A DNA stretch of 64,000 nt from Desulforhabdus sp. TSK (lineage in GTDB: Bacteria > Desulfobacterota > Syntrophobacteria > Syntrophobacterales > Syntrophobacteraceae), in NCBI RefSeq assembly GCF_022836495.1, contig NZ_BQXM01000013.1, positions 56,862-120,861 of the forward strand, given 5' to 3'. The notes under the pieces were generated by a model. That model made no database searches. It was not told the DNA's origin and saw only the letters and a list, made by a program, of their open reading frames with translations. This document shows positions 43,357 through 51,322 of this stretch, in pieces. The position numbers and the translations under genes are program-made. Numbering within the stretch: position 1 is the stretch's first letter; the number at the start of each line of letters is the position of its first letter.

Positions 43357-43533
43357 GGAAACATTCCTCCTAAGTTTATGTAAATAAAGTATTTTTAATC
43401 GCAAGCAACTGGTCCGCCCCACATTCGCCCTGCAAAGGGATGTAAGCCTGCAAGCCTGCTCGTCGTGGGGCTGCGCGTTACTGCTGCGTGAACTTAGTAC
43501 ACGTGCACAGAATAAGGTGTCCATTTCGCCCCT

Positions 43534-43607
43534 CGTCATGCCGGCAGTTTTTTAGCCGGCATCCAGTGTCTTCAGTGGATTCCGGCTAAAGGATTGCCGG
43601 AATGACG
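43534..43607. repeat. CGTCATTCCGGC-armed palindromic element, long form
   Basis: CGTCATGCCGGC (43534-43545, one change from the short form) and GCCGGAATGACG (43596-43607) bound a 74-bp element with an internal GCCGGC...GCCGGC hairpin and ATCCA/TGGAT pairing around 43561-43580. It lies between mcmA1 and mcmA2. Element type inferred by comparison with 36573-36605. Confidence 0.75.
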
Positions 43608-43644
43608 AATCGAGTGGCGGACACTCTGATGTGTTGAGTTGTAC

Positions 43645-45342
43645 TTAGAATGACCCCGGGTCGCTGTAGGTCCCGAAGACATCCCGGTACAGATCACAGC
43701 ATTCCTGCTCGGTGGCCCCGGCCCGAACGGCATCGATGAGAGCGGGCATGACGTTGTTTTCCCAGCAGGGGGGGCCTTCACAGCGGCGGCGAAGCTCGTC
43801 CATGGCCTTTTGGAACTTCACCTTGTCGCGTCTTTCCTTGAACTGATGGAGCCGGTCGATCTGTCCCTTTTCCAGTTCATCGTCGATCTTCAGAACAAAT
43901 TCCAGCTCGGGCCGATCCGAGGGATACTTGTTCACGCCGATAATGACTTTTTCACCACGCTCCACCTGTTGCTGGAAATGGTAAGATGCGTCGGAAATTT
44001 CCATCTGGGGATAGTCTCGCTCGATAGCGGCCACCATACCGCCCATCTCATCCAGCTTGCGGATATAGGCATTGGCCTCTTCTTCCATCTTGTCCGTCAG
44101 CGCTTCCACAAAATAAGAGCCGGCAAGAGGATCGATGACATTGGCCACGCCCACTTCTTCGGCAAGGATCTGCTGGGTTCTGAGAGCGATGAGGACGGCT
44201 TGTTCGCTGGGGATCATGTACACTTCGTCCAGCGAGTTGGTGTGGAGAGACTGTGTCCCGCCGAGGATGCCCGCCAGGGCTTCCGTAGTCGTCCGGATGA
44301 TGTTGTTGTAAGGTTCCTGAGAGGTGAGTGAGCATCCGGCCGTCTGGGTGTGGAAGCGCAGCAGCATGGACCGAGGGTTCTTGGCATGGAAACGCTCTTT
44401 CATGAGGCGTGCCCAAATGCGGCGGGAGGCGCGCATTTTGGCGATTTCTTCAAAAAAGTCGATGTGGGAATTCCAGAAGAAAGAAAGGCGCCCGGCAAAG
44501 TCATCCACGTTCATGCCGCGCTTGATTCCTTCTTCCACGTAGGTGATGCCGTCGTAGATGGTAAAAGCCAGTTCCTGAACGGCTGTGGAGCCGGCTTCCC
44601 GGATATGATACCCGCTGATGCTGATGGTGTTCCAGCGGGGAACCTCCCGTGCGCCAAACTCCATCGTGTCGGTCACAAGGCGGAGGCTGGGCTCGGGCGG
44701 GAGCATGAGGGTCTTCTGTGCGATAAACTCTTTCAGGCAATCGTTCTGGATGGTGCCCCCAAGCTTTTTGCGGCTGTACCCTTCATTCTCCGCATTGGCA
44801 ATGTACATGGCCCAGATGATGGATGCGGGAGGATTGATGGTCATGGAGGTAGTCACTTCCTCCAGGTTGATGTTGGCGAAAAGCCTCTGCATATCCTCGA
44901 TGGTATCGATGGCTACTCCGCACTTGCCGCATTCCCCCCGAGCCAGTGGGGAATCCGTATCGTAGCCCATGAGGGTGGGGAAATCGAAGGCGGTGCTGAG
45001 TCCCGTTTCACCGTGATTGATGAGATAGTGAAACCGCTTGTTGGTATCCTCCGCCGTTCCAAGCCCGGCAAACATGCGCATGGTCCAGAGGCGGGCGCGG
45101 TACATGGTGCTCTGCACCCCACGGGTGTAAGGGTACATCCCCGGCAGGCCGATGTCTTCGAAGTAATCGTTGTCTTTGATGTCGAGAGGGGTATAGAGGG
45201 GCTTGACCTCGAGGTCGGAAATGGTGGAGAATCGTTCCAGGCGTTGAGGCATTTTTTTCAGCGCCTTGTCGTATTCTGCCTGCCATTCCTTGAATTCTTT
45301 TTCCGTGCGATCCAGTTCAGCTTCAGTCATCTTGTGTGCCAT
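43645..45342 (-). CDS. mcmA1: Methylmalonyl-CoA mutase large subunit
   Basis: AdoCbl-dependent isomerisation of methylmalonyl-CoA and succinyl-CoA, the key step of propionate metabolism. The 565-residue chain lacks the B12 domain, so it is the split archaeal-type form. TMYRARLWTMRMFAGLGTAE, AFDFPTLMGYDTDSPLARGE, SMTINPPAS, GTIQNDCLKEF and SISGYHIREAGSTA are the barrel landmarks. The Tyr of STMY and the Arg of PSLRLV agree with methylmalonyl-CoA rather than isobutyryl-CoA specificity. ATG at 45342 is preceded by GGAGGTT. Expressed from the promoter near 45615, followed by mcmA2 and meaB. Confidence 0.94.
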   Translation of the reverse strand: MAHKMTEAELDRTEKEFKEWQAEYDKALKKMPQRLERFSTISDLEVKPLYTPLDIKDNDYFEDIGLPGMYPYTRGVQSTMYRARLWTMRMFAGLGTAEDTNKRFHYLINHGETGLSTAFDFPTLMGYDTDSPLARGECGKCGVAIDTIEDMQRLFANINLEEVTTSMTINPPASIIWAMYIANAENEGYSRKKLGGTIQNDCLKEFIAQKTLMLPPEPSLRLVTDTMEFGAREVPRWNTISISGYHIREAGSTAVQELAFTIYDGITYVEEGIKRGMNVDDFAGRLSFFWNSHIDFFEEIAKMRASRRIWARLMKERFHAKNPRSMLLRFHTQTAGCSLTSQEPYNNIIRTTTEALAGILGGTQSLHTNSLDEVYMIPSEQAVLIALRTQQILAEEVGVANVIDPLAGSYFVEALTDKMEEEANAYIRKLDEMGGMVAAIERDYPQMEISDASYHFQQQVERGEKVIIGVNKYPSDRPELEFVLKIDDELEKGQIDRLHQFKERRDKVKFQKAMDELRRRCEGPPCWENNVMPALIDAVRAGATEQECCDLYRDVFGTYSDPGSF

Positions 45343-45591
45343 CGTGTGGAACCTCCTCAACTTTTCGCTCAAGACCGTGCGTTCATGGAGATCAAAACGC
45401 GTCCACTGTGAGGTCCTCCCGAAGGGAGGATTGAAAGAAATGGAAACTCAGGTTCAGGCCGACTCGTCTCTGTAAAACAAAGACGATCATTCATGGCAGG
45501 ATTTGCAGAAAAGCGAGAAAGAAAACCTTGTCCGACAGAAATCCTGCCCATCCGGGTGGGAATATGTAAGTGTCCATGAAGCGAAGCTATT

Positions 45592-45620
45592 TCTTAAAGC
45601 AGAGGGTTATATATTGTCAA
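45592..45620 (-). promoter_or_regulatory. Probable promoter of the methylmalonyl-CoA mutase operon
   Basis: On the minus strand TTGACA (45620-45615) and TTAAGA (45597-45592) are 17 bp apart. The implied leader to mcmA1 is about 240 nt. Confidence 0.6.
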
Positions 45621-45634
45621 ACAAATTTTTATTG

Positions 45635-45656
45635 ACCGCATCATGGCTCATGCGGT
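45635..45656. promoter_or_regulatory. Palindromic operator candidate upstream of the mutase promoter
   Basis: ACCGCAT (45635-45641), N8, ATGCGGT (45650-45656) is a perfect 7-bp inverted repeat just upstream of the -35 box of the mutase promoter. The + strand TTGACC at 45632 also overlaps it. Binding regulator unknown. Confidence 0.45.
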
Positions 45657-46066
45657 ACTAGGAAACTGACTGAGCACTTGCTTTGTGGAAAGGGAAAAGA
45701 ACAGACTGACTTATGCTCGCATAGAGTGACTTTTTCCGTTCTCTGCCGTGTCGGTCGACTTGCATGCCGATCCAACCCCTCCTTAAGCCCTGTTTGGCTG
45801 GTAATACTTTTTAGGAAACTGAAAAGCGGTAGTCTGCGCGGTTTCGAGGCGTCAGGCAAGAAATAGGTATCTATTCCGGCTATCCATTCGTCCTTCCAGC
45901 AGGCTTCAAATGTGGGGCTTGTGGAAAAAATGGTTGCGTGCATCCATACAGACGGCTTTGGAAAGTGGAAAGGAGGTGCAGATTTTCAGTGATTCATACG
46001 CGGAACATTGTGGCCGGCGCATTGGTTCGAAATTGTGGCTGAAATTCAAGAGAAGAGGAGGATCTT

Positions 46067-46306
46067 ATGGCGGGTGAACTTCGAGCACGCTGGGGGCAAC
46101 CCCTGACCGGTATCATTTCTCTACACGCATGGAGCGCGCCTGCTGAGGAGATTCGGACCCTGACCCGATGCAAGGCCATCGGCAAATGGGTGGAAGGCCC
46201 TCCCGGCAGGACTCCCCCTCCCGACTGGGATGGAGAACGCGGGCGCATCCTGGCTGGACGGCGAGCATGTGACGGCGGCGATGGAGCTGCGGGGGAAGGA
46301 CGCTGA
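46067..46306 (+). pseudogene. Degenerate coding remnant, possibly DJ-1/PfpI-like
   Basis: A strong ribosome site (AGAGGAGGATCTT) precedes ATG 46067, but the frame gives only a 79-residue improbable product that ends at the TGA of a CGCTGA repeat. In the +1-shifted frame near 46235-46305 the sequence reads ENAGASWLDGEHVTAA, which resembles the conserved NAGA-x-W-x-D segment of DJ-1/PfpI proteins. The likeliest explanation is a decayed gene with a frameshift and truncation. The family link rests on a short match and is tentative. Confidence 0.3.
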
Positions 46307-46336
46307 AAAACGCTGAGGGGCGCTGACCGACGCAGA
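46298..46336 (+). repeat. CGCTGA-iterated dispersed repeat, copy 3
   Basis: Begins GGACGCTGA and shows three exact CGCTGA units plus a fourth degenerate unit at 9-10 bp steps. It lies just before the CoA-transferase gene, followed by a TCTGCGGA direct repeat near 46381-46400. Confidence 0.8.
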
Positions 46337-46424
46337 GGGAGCAAAATCCGCTGTTTTTCAAGCCTGCGAAAAACTGCGGAATCTGCGGAATCTGCGGATA
46401 ATGACGAGGAGTCAACGGAGGTTC

Positions 46425-47759
46425 ATGGTGGGTGGTGACGACGGAGAACGGGAGAAGAGCTGGGGCGAGTGGATCCGTGAAGCCAACGATCCGGCACGGG
46501 TCGCAGGCAAGCCCGAGGCGCTGGAGCACCTGAAGGTTCTGGACTGCAGCCATGCCAATCTTTCGGGCTGCTTTTGCACGTCCATCCTCGGGGAACTGGG
46601 CGCGGAAGTCATCCAGGTGGAGCCGCCCGGAGGCGATCCTGCCCGCAGCTTTTCTCCTCATGGATACCAGCACATGGGGACGGGGCTGGGGTATCTGAAC
46701 GAAGGCCGCAACAAATTCCACATTTCGTTGAACTTCGAGACCGAGGAAGGACGGGAGATATTCCGCAAGCTGGCCCGGCAGGCAGATATCGTGGTGGAAA
46801 CCTTCCAGCCGGGCGTCATGGATGCGTGGGGGCTGGGATACCGTCAGCTGAGCCAGGACCATCCCGGCCTCATTTACTGTGCGCTCCACACGTACGGTCA
46901 GTTCGGTCCCAAAGCCGGCTGCGGCAAGGCCGACCTGGATCTCGTGGATCAGGCCTACTCGGGTGTCACGAGTGTGACGGGAGAGCCGGCGGGCGATCCC
47001 GAGCATCCCGCACCCTGGGAGATACCCACCCGGCAGGGGAACTGGATGGCATGGTATGCCGGCGGGGCTTGGGCCGCCGTTGCTGTCATGGCTGCCCTGC
47101 ATTTTCGCAAATTTGCAGGGAAGGGACAGTTCATCGACGTTTCCCCGGCCGAAGCCCTGGGCCGCTGCATCAATTATAATCTTACCTACTACCACGCCTT
47201 TCAGGAAACCATTCCCCGTGTGGGCAATTATGACGTCGGGGTCTTCCCGTACACCTATTTCAAATGCCTGGACGGATATGTCTTCCTTTCGGGTTTTTCC
47301 GACGTCAATTGGAAGGCACTCTGTACGATCCTGGAACGCCCGGACCTCCAGAAGCAGTTCCCGACCATCTCCGATCGCTTGAATATCGACAACATGACGA
47401 TCATGTACCGGGAGATCGAGAAATGGACGGAGACGCGCACCTACGATCAGATTTACAGTGCGGTCATGGATTACAACAGAAACATCGGGGAAGGGATTGT
47501 GGCTCCCGGGAGGATTTCATCCGCCATGGAAGCCATGGACATGGAGAATTTCTGGGTGCGAAGGGTTTTCGAAAAGTTGGAAGACCCGCATTACCAACGC
47601 GTGACCCTTGCCAACCAGCCGTGGAAAATGACTGAAACCCCGCCCCGCGTCAAATGGATCTGCCGTCCCGTAGGAGCCGACAATGAGTACATTTACAATC
47701 TGAAGCTCGGCTGGGGCCCGCATCAACTGGAGGAGATGAAACGCAAAGGTGTGGTCTGA
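46425..47759 (+). CDS. Class III (CaiB/BaiF-type) CoA-transferase
   Basis: Exchanges CoA between an acyl-CoA and a free acid. The 444-residue chain shows the family elements: VLDCSHANLSGCFCTSILGE, LGAEVIQVEPPGGDPAR, the GKADLDLVDQAYSGVTSVTGE stretch containing the catalytic Asp region, and GKGQFIDVSPAEAL. ATG at 46425 is used; GGAGG ends only 3 nt upstream, so the ATG at 46401 or a GTG at 46428 are alternatives. Substrate unknown; proximity to the mutase operon (divergent) suggests propionate or a dicarboxylate, by inference. Confidence 0.85.
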   Translation: MVGGDDGEREKSWGEWIREANDPARVAGKPEALEHLKVLDCSHANLSGCFCTSILGELGAEVIQVEPPGGDPARSFSPHGYQHMGTGLGYLNEGRNKFHISLNFETEEGREIFRKLARQADIVVETFQPGVMDAWGLGYRQLSQDHPGLIYCALHTYGQFGPKAGCGKADLDLVDQAYSGVTSVTGEPAGDPEHPAPWEIPTRQGNWMAWYAGGAWAAVAVMAALHFRKFAGKGQFIDVSPAEALGRCINYNLTYYHAFQETIPRVGNYDVGVFPYTYFKCLDGYVFLSGFSDVNWKALCTILERPDLQKQFPTISDRLNIDNMTIMYREIEKWTETRTYDQIYSAVMDYNRNIGEGIVAPGRISSAMEAMDMENFWVRRVFEKLEDPHYQRVTLANQPWKMTETPPRVKWICRPVGADNEYIYNLKLGWGPHQLEEMKRKGVV

Positions 47760-47792
47760 AGCGGCTTTCCAGATCCGGAGGATACACCACCC

Positions 47793-48359
47793 ATGAGCGA
47801 CGCGGCGAAGAAAAGGGCGGATTACGAAGACCTGTACTCCATTCCCGAGAATGCGAGAGGGGAGATCGTCGACGGCGAGCTCGTTGTGACTCCAAGGCCC
47901 TCACGACAGCACACCTTTACATGCTCGGCTCTCGACAAGGAAATCGGTCCACCCTATCAAATGGGACGTGGTGGCGGTCCCGGAGGGTGGATCATTATTG
48001 TCGAGCCGGAAATTTCCTTGAGAGGCGATATCTTTGTTCCCGACCTCGCCGGCTGGAAAAAGGAGCGGTTCCCCTATTCAGAGGAAACCAACTGGATTTC
48101 GGTTCCCCCGGACTGGGTCTGCGAGGTGCTCTCCCCGAATACCTTTCGCCTGGATCGAACCAAAAAAATGGCCGTCTATGCTCAGCATGGGGTCGGTCAT
48201 ATCTGGTTGCTCGACCCCGTGGCCGAGATGGTCGAGGTTTTTAGACTGGAATCCGGTAGATGGCTGCTGCTGGGGGTCTTTGCGGAAAACGATCGCATGC
48301 AGGCGGAACCCTTTGGAGAAATCGAGATCGCCCTGAGCGATCTTTGGTTGAGACCATAG
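47793..48359 (+). CDS. Uma2-family (DUF820) restriction-endonuclease-like protein
   Basis: A 188-residue protein of the PD-(D/E)XK-fold Uma2 family. Visible elements are YSIPENARGEIVDGELVVTP at the N-terminus, WIIIVEPEISLRGDIFVPDLAGW (catalytic Asp region), and PPDWVCEVLSPNTFRLDRTKKMAVYAQHG (Glu then Lys of the nuclease core) with a final VFRLESGRW. Biological role of the family is unclear. ATG at 47793 follows GGAGG by 11 nt and lies 33 bp after the CoA-transferase. Confidence 0.85.
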   Translation: MSDAAKKRADYEDLYSIPENARGEIVDGELVVTPRPSRQHTFTCSALDKEIGPPYQMGRGGGPGGWIIIVEPEISLRGDIFVPDLAGWKKERFPYSEETNWISVPPDWVCEVLSPNTFRLDRTKKMAVYAQHGVGHIWLLDPVAEMVEVFRLESGRWLLLGVFAENDRMQAEPFGEIEIALSDLWLRP

Positions 48360-48469
48360 AAGGGCGATTGTATTTCGCCGTTTTTCACTCCTGATAGCCC
48401 CACTGGATGAGAAGAGCTTCCCGTTACCTGCGGCGCCGGTCCACCACTTCCCATGCCACCCAAAACCCG

Positions 48470-49654
48470 TCAAACGTATTGGTCCCCCAGTTGGGTGATG
48501 ACCTCTTCCAGGCTGGAGCCCGTCTGAGCCTGCAAATCACGGCGCGCCTGTTCCAGGCGGGCCCGCAGGGAGGGGTTCCGGAGATCGTCCATGCCCTGGA
48601 TGGCCCCACCCCGCCGGCCGAGGCGGTACAGTTGCCTCTCCTCCGGAGGGAGGTCCAGGTACCGGTCGATGACGGCCAGCATTGCCTCTTTGTCCTGGGG
48701 GAGCTTCCCGTCCACTTGCGGCAGCAGATTCATGAAATGGTCTGAAGCCACCGTGCTGCGGATTCCATCCAGGGATGCAATGAAAAGACGGATCTCCCGG
48801 ACAGTATCGTCGTCGGAAAGGAGTGTGAATTTTCCGGCAACCTTTTCCTGGTAAAGGGGCGTGCGCGGCGGGACCCGCAGGCTGCGGAGCCGGATGAAAT
48901 GCGGGTCGATGGCGTTGAGCACCCTCGCCGTTTCCAATGCGTGCTCCCGGGAAAGCTCCTGGCCACCCAGGCCGGGCATGACGTATTCCGAAAGGCTCAT
49001 GCCGGCTTCGACGACCTTGCGTCCCGCCTCGATGTGCTCCGCACCGGTCGTGCCCTTCTTGATCCGTTTCAAGACCTCGTCCGATCCGCTTTCGAGCCCG
49101 ATGTGAATCTGGTCCAGCCCCGCCGCACGGATTTCCTTCAATTCATCGAGGCTCTTTCTCGCGATGGTGCTGCTTCGGCCATAGCTGGTGATGCGCCGGA
49201 TTCCGGGCACCCGCTCCTTGAGGTACCGCAATGCCCGGGCAAAGACATCCGCTGAAAGGACCAGGCTGTTGGCGTCCTGGATGAAGACCGTTCCGTTTCC
49301 TGTGTAAGCCCATACGGCCACGTGTCGAAAAAGATCGGAATAGCTTCCGCTGGTGAAGACTGCGTTCAGGACCGGGCGGGTCAAAGCTCCTCCCTGCCCC
49401 ATGGAATGGGAAAGGGTTTTCAGTTCTTCGAGAATGGCGTGCACCGCATCGATGTCCCTGCAGATCTCTTCCAGGGACCTCCGGCTGAACGGTCGCTTTT
49501 TGTAAACCCCGCAGAAGGTACATTGGTTCCATGGGCAGTTTCGCGTGAAGCGCAGCAGAAGACTGCTCGCCTCGCTGGGAGGACGGATGGGGCCTTGTTC
49601 AAACACCATCGGCTGTCCGTTTCCTTTTGCTTTTCCATCTTTTCCGCAGTCCAT
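48470..49654 (-). CDS. Radical SAM protein with CX4CX2C-type cluster motif
   Basis: A 394-residue radical SAM enzyme. The cluster cysteines are TRNCPWNQCTFCGVY, with four residues between the first and second Cys rather than the canonical three. Downstream HIGLESGSDEVLKRIKKGTT and VMPGLGGQELSREHALET are as in COG1032-type radical SAM enzymes, and a helical C-terminal domain follows. ATG at 49654 has AAGGAGAAC upstream; an earlier start at 49732 has no ribosome site. Function unknown. Convergent with the Uma2 gene. Confidence 0.85.
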   Translation of the reverse strand: MDCGKDGKAKGNGQPMVFEQGPIRPPSEASSLLLRFTRNCPWNQCTFCGVYKKRPFSRRSLEEICRDIDAVHAILEELKTLSHSMGQGGALTRPVLNAVFTSGSYSDLFRHVAVWAYTGNGTVFIQDANSLVLSADVFARALRYLKERVPGIRRITSYGRSSTIARKSLDELKEIRAAGLDQIHIGLESGSDEVLKRIKKGTTGAEHIEAGRKVVEAGMSLSEYVMPGLGGQELSREHALETARVLNAIDPHFIRLRSLRVPPRTPLYQEKVAGKFTLLSDDDTVREIRLFIASLDGIRSTVASDHFMNLLPQVDGKLPQDKEAMLAVIDRYLDLPPEERQLYRLGRRGGAIQGMDDLRNPSLRARLEQARRDLQAQTGSSLEEVITQLGDQYV

Positions 49655-49826
49655 AGTTCTCCTTCGATCCTTTTGACTTGAACGTTTACAGGTGACATGT
49701 AACCAATAAGGAGCTTTGCGGTCAAGAATCAAGCCATTTGTTTTTAGGGTGCGTCTCCGGTATATGAGGGGAATTCGACAGGGTCTGCTGCATGGTCACG
49801 GAAAATGAATCAGGAGTGAAAGGCTC

Positions 49827-50150
49827 ATGGCAAGTAAAAAGACGGCGGTTTATCTGATGGTGCGCCTGGAGGAACTGAAGCCCGAAGATGGGGGGAGCTA
49901 CGAACGGCCTCTGGCGGAACAAAAGGAAGCCTGCTTGAGCTATCTCAAGGAGAGGGACGGAGGCGAGATCGAGGGCGAGGTGCAGATGTATACGAAACGA
50001 CGAGAGCTTCTCACCGACATCGAGCGGGAGAAGGTCAACCGTCTGCTGGTCTACAGCCGGGACCGACTGGGAACCGGGAAGGATGAGGTCGACGGCATTC
50101 TCTATGAACTGGAATTGCGCAAGGTTGAGCTTCTGACCGTGGTTCCTTAA
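49827..50150 (+). CDS. Stand-alone serine-recombinase-like domain lacking the catalytic Ser
   Basis: A 107-residue protein that resembles the N-terminal resolvase fold: AVYLMVRLEELKPE at the place of the usual VRVS, then QKEACLSYLKERDGG, LLTDIEREKVNRLLVYSRDR and LYELELRKVELLTV. The catalytic serine (VRVS) is replaced by Leu (VRLEE), while the YSRDRLG arginine segment is retained. There is no DNA-binding domain. ATG at 49827 follows AGGAGTG. A binding or regulatory role rather than strand exchange is inferred. Not adjacent to any mobile element. Confidence 0.7.
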   Translation: MASKKTAVYLMVRLEELKPEDGGSYERPLAEQKEACLSYLKERDGGEIEGEVQMYTKRRELLTDIEREKVNRLLVYSRDRLGTGKDEVDGILYELELRKVELLTVVP

Positions 50151-50224
50151 AATTCCACCGTGTGCGGGCAGGTCTAATGCCGGTGTCATTGCGGTGAGGG
50201 AATGCTGCTGCGGACAATGTGGGC

Positions 50225-50271
50225 GGGCGGTCCTCTGCCGGTTGAACCGATCAACCGGCAGAGGACCGCCC
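50225..50271. repeat. Perfect 21-bp stem hairpin between convergent genes
   Basis: 50225-50245 and 50251-50271 are exact reverse complements with the 5-nt loop ACCGA. The stem is GC-rich and contains TCCTCTGCCGG. It lies between the resolvase-like gene (+) and the first hsp20 (-). There is no T-tract on either side, so a simple intrinsic terminator is not certain. Confidence 0.9.
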
Positions 50272-50303
50272 GGTCTATGGACCTGTGCTGAAATGATGAC
50301 GGA

Positions 50304-50705
50304 TCAGCCTTCCTTCACCGTTATTTTCCGAGGCTTGACGATATCTGCCTTGGGCATTGTGAGTGTCAGAACACCGTCTTTCATGCTGGCTTCAATTTTA
50401 GCCTGGTCGATGGTCCTCCCCAGGGCGAATTCTCGGAAGTAATCACCGACTCCGTATTCCTGGAGCAGTAAACGCTCTTTGTCCCCCGGTTCCAGCTGAA
50501 TGGTGCCTCGCAGGGTCAGCTGGTTGTCTCGAATTTCGATGGAGACATTGTCCGATCCAACGCCGGGCATATCGGCTACCAGCACGAGAGCATCTTCCGA
50601 TTCGTAAATGTCGACTGCGGGAATATACATGGGAACGTCCCGCGTACCCTCGGCGGGGGATTTCATTTCCATTTTTTCACGCGCCTGCATTTCTTTTTCG
50701 GCCAT
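50304..50705 (-). CDS. Small heat-shock protein, Hsp20/alpha-crystallin family
   Basis: An ATP-independent holdase of 133 residues. The alpha-crystallin domain spans about residues 27-125: PAVDIYESEDALVLVADMPG, VSIEIRDNQLTLRG, and ASMKDGVLTLTMPKA with the conserved GVL motif. The C-terminal ...VKPRKITVKEG carries the IxI-like tail. Start ATG at 50705 with GAGGAGGG upstream. A second hsp20 gene lies 70 bp upstream on the same strand; a possible shared promoter precedes that one. Confidence 0.92.
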   Translation of the reverse strand: MAEKEMQAREKMEMKSPAEGTRDVPMYIPAVDIYESEDALVLVADMPGVGSDNVSIEIRDNQLTLRGTIQLEPGDKERLLLQEYGVGDYFREFALGRTIDQAKIEASMKDGVLTLTMPKADIVKPRKITVKEG

Positions 50706-50775
50706 TTCAACAACCCTCCTCTTCGCTTAGTGTCATATCCAATTCAAGAACTATACCTCCGGCACGCCTTCAGCG

Positions 50776-51234
50776 TCAGGAGGTCTTTACCTGGATCTGC
50801 TTAGGCATAACCTCGGGAGCCTTCGGAAGTACGATCTTCAAAACACCGTCCTTGAAGAAGGCATCCACAGCGCCGGGGTCGATTTTCGTGGGAAGTGTCA
50901 ACACGCGACGGAAGCGACCGCCTTCACGTTCGCGCCGATGATAATTCACGGTTTCACCCGCCTGGGCCAGCTTTCTTTCACCGCGCAGGGTCAAGGTGTC
51001 ACCCTCCACCGAGATTTCAAGGTCGTCGGGCTTCATTCCGGGCAGCTCAGCCCGTACATAAATGTTCTTCGTGTCTTCACTCACGTTTACGGCAGGATAA
51101 ACACCCACTCGAAACGGGGACATTCCCCTGCCCCAGAAATCGGAAAACAACCGGTTCATTTCCTTCTGCAATCGGTCCAGCTCCCAGCCTGGACGCGCCA
51201 CTTCGGGATGTTCGTACCAACGAATGAGCGCCAT
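50776..51234 (-). CDS. Small heat-shock protein, Hsp20/alpha-crystallin family (first of pair)
   Basis: A 152-residue Hsp20. MALIRWYEHPEVARPGWELD and a MNRLFSDFW segment at the N-terminus precede the alpha-crystallin domain: PAVNVSEDTKNIYVRAELPG, ISVEGDTLTLRG, and AFFKDGVLKIVLPKA. The tail MPKQIQVKTS holds an IxV motif. ATG at 51234 has AAAGGAG upstream. It differs from the downstream copy in its longer, aromatic N-terminus, so the two probably form distinct or mixed oligomers. Confidence 0.92.
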   Translation of the reverse strand: MALIRWYEHPEVARPGWELDRLQKEMNRLFSDFWGRGMSPFRVGVYPAVNVSEDTKNIYVRAELPGMKPDDLEISVEGDTLTLRGERKLAQAGETVNYHRREREGGRFRRVLTLPTKIDPGAVDAFFKDGVLKIVLPKAPEVMPKQIQVKTS

Positions 51235-51293
51235 GAGCCTTTTCTCCTTTCTAGTTGTTTTGATTGATTTATTTTGCCATTTACACGAGCAGG

Positions 51294-51322
51294 AAATTAA
51301 GCACATTCCCCGAGGCTGTCAA
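51294..51322 (-). promoter_or_regulatory. Probable promoter of the hsp20 pair
   Basis: On the minus strand TTGACA (51322-51317) and TAATTT (51299-51294), 17 bp spacing. No CIRCE element or clear sigma-32 -10 box was recognised in the 293-bp gap to the helicase gene (51235-51527). Confidence 0.55.

Larger units (their letters stand above)
45343..46066. other. Long upstream region of the mutase operon
   Basis: No gene seen. Contents: the ~240-nt mutase leader, including a 7-bp hairpin TCCTCCC/GGGAGGA (45414-45430); the mutase promoter (45592-45620); a palindrome (45635-45656); and about 400 bp of unremarkable sequence. No B12-box or other known riboswitch core was found in the leader. Confidence 0.6.

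Noticed and set aside
45343..45585. Cobalamin riboswitch in the mutase leader
   Set aside because: No B12-box or conserved core found; only a short hairpin is present.
45905..45950. Possible sigma-54 promoter (TGTGGAAAAAATGGTTGC) upstream of the CoA-transferase region
   Set aside because: GG and GC are 11 bp apart instead of the required 10, so it does not meet the consensus.
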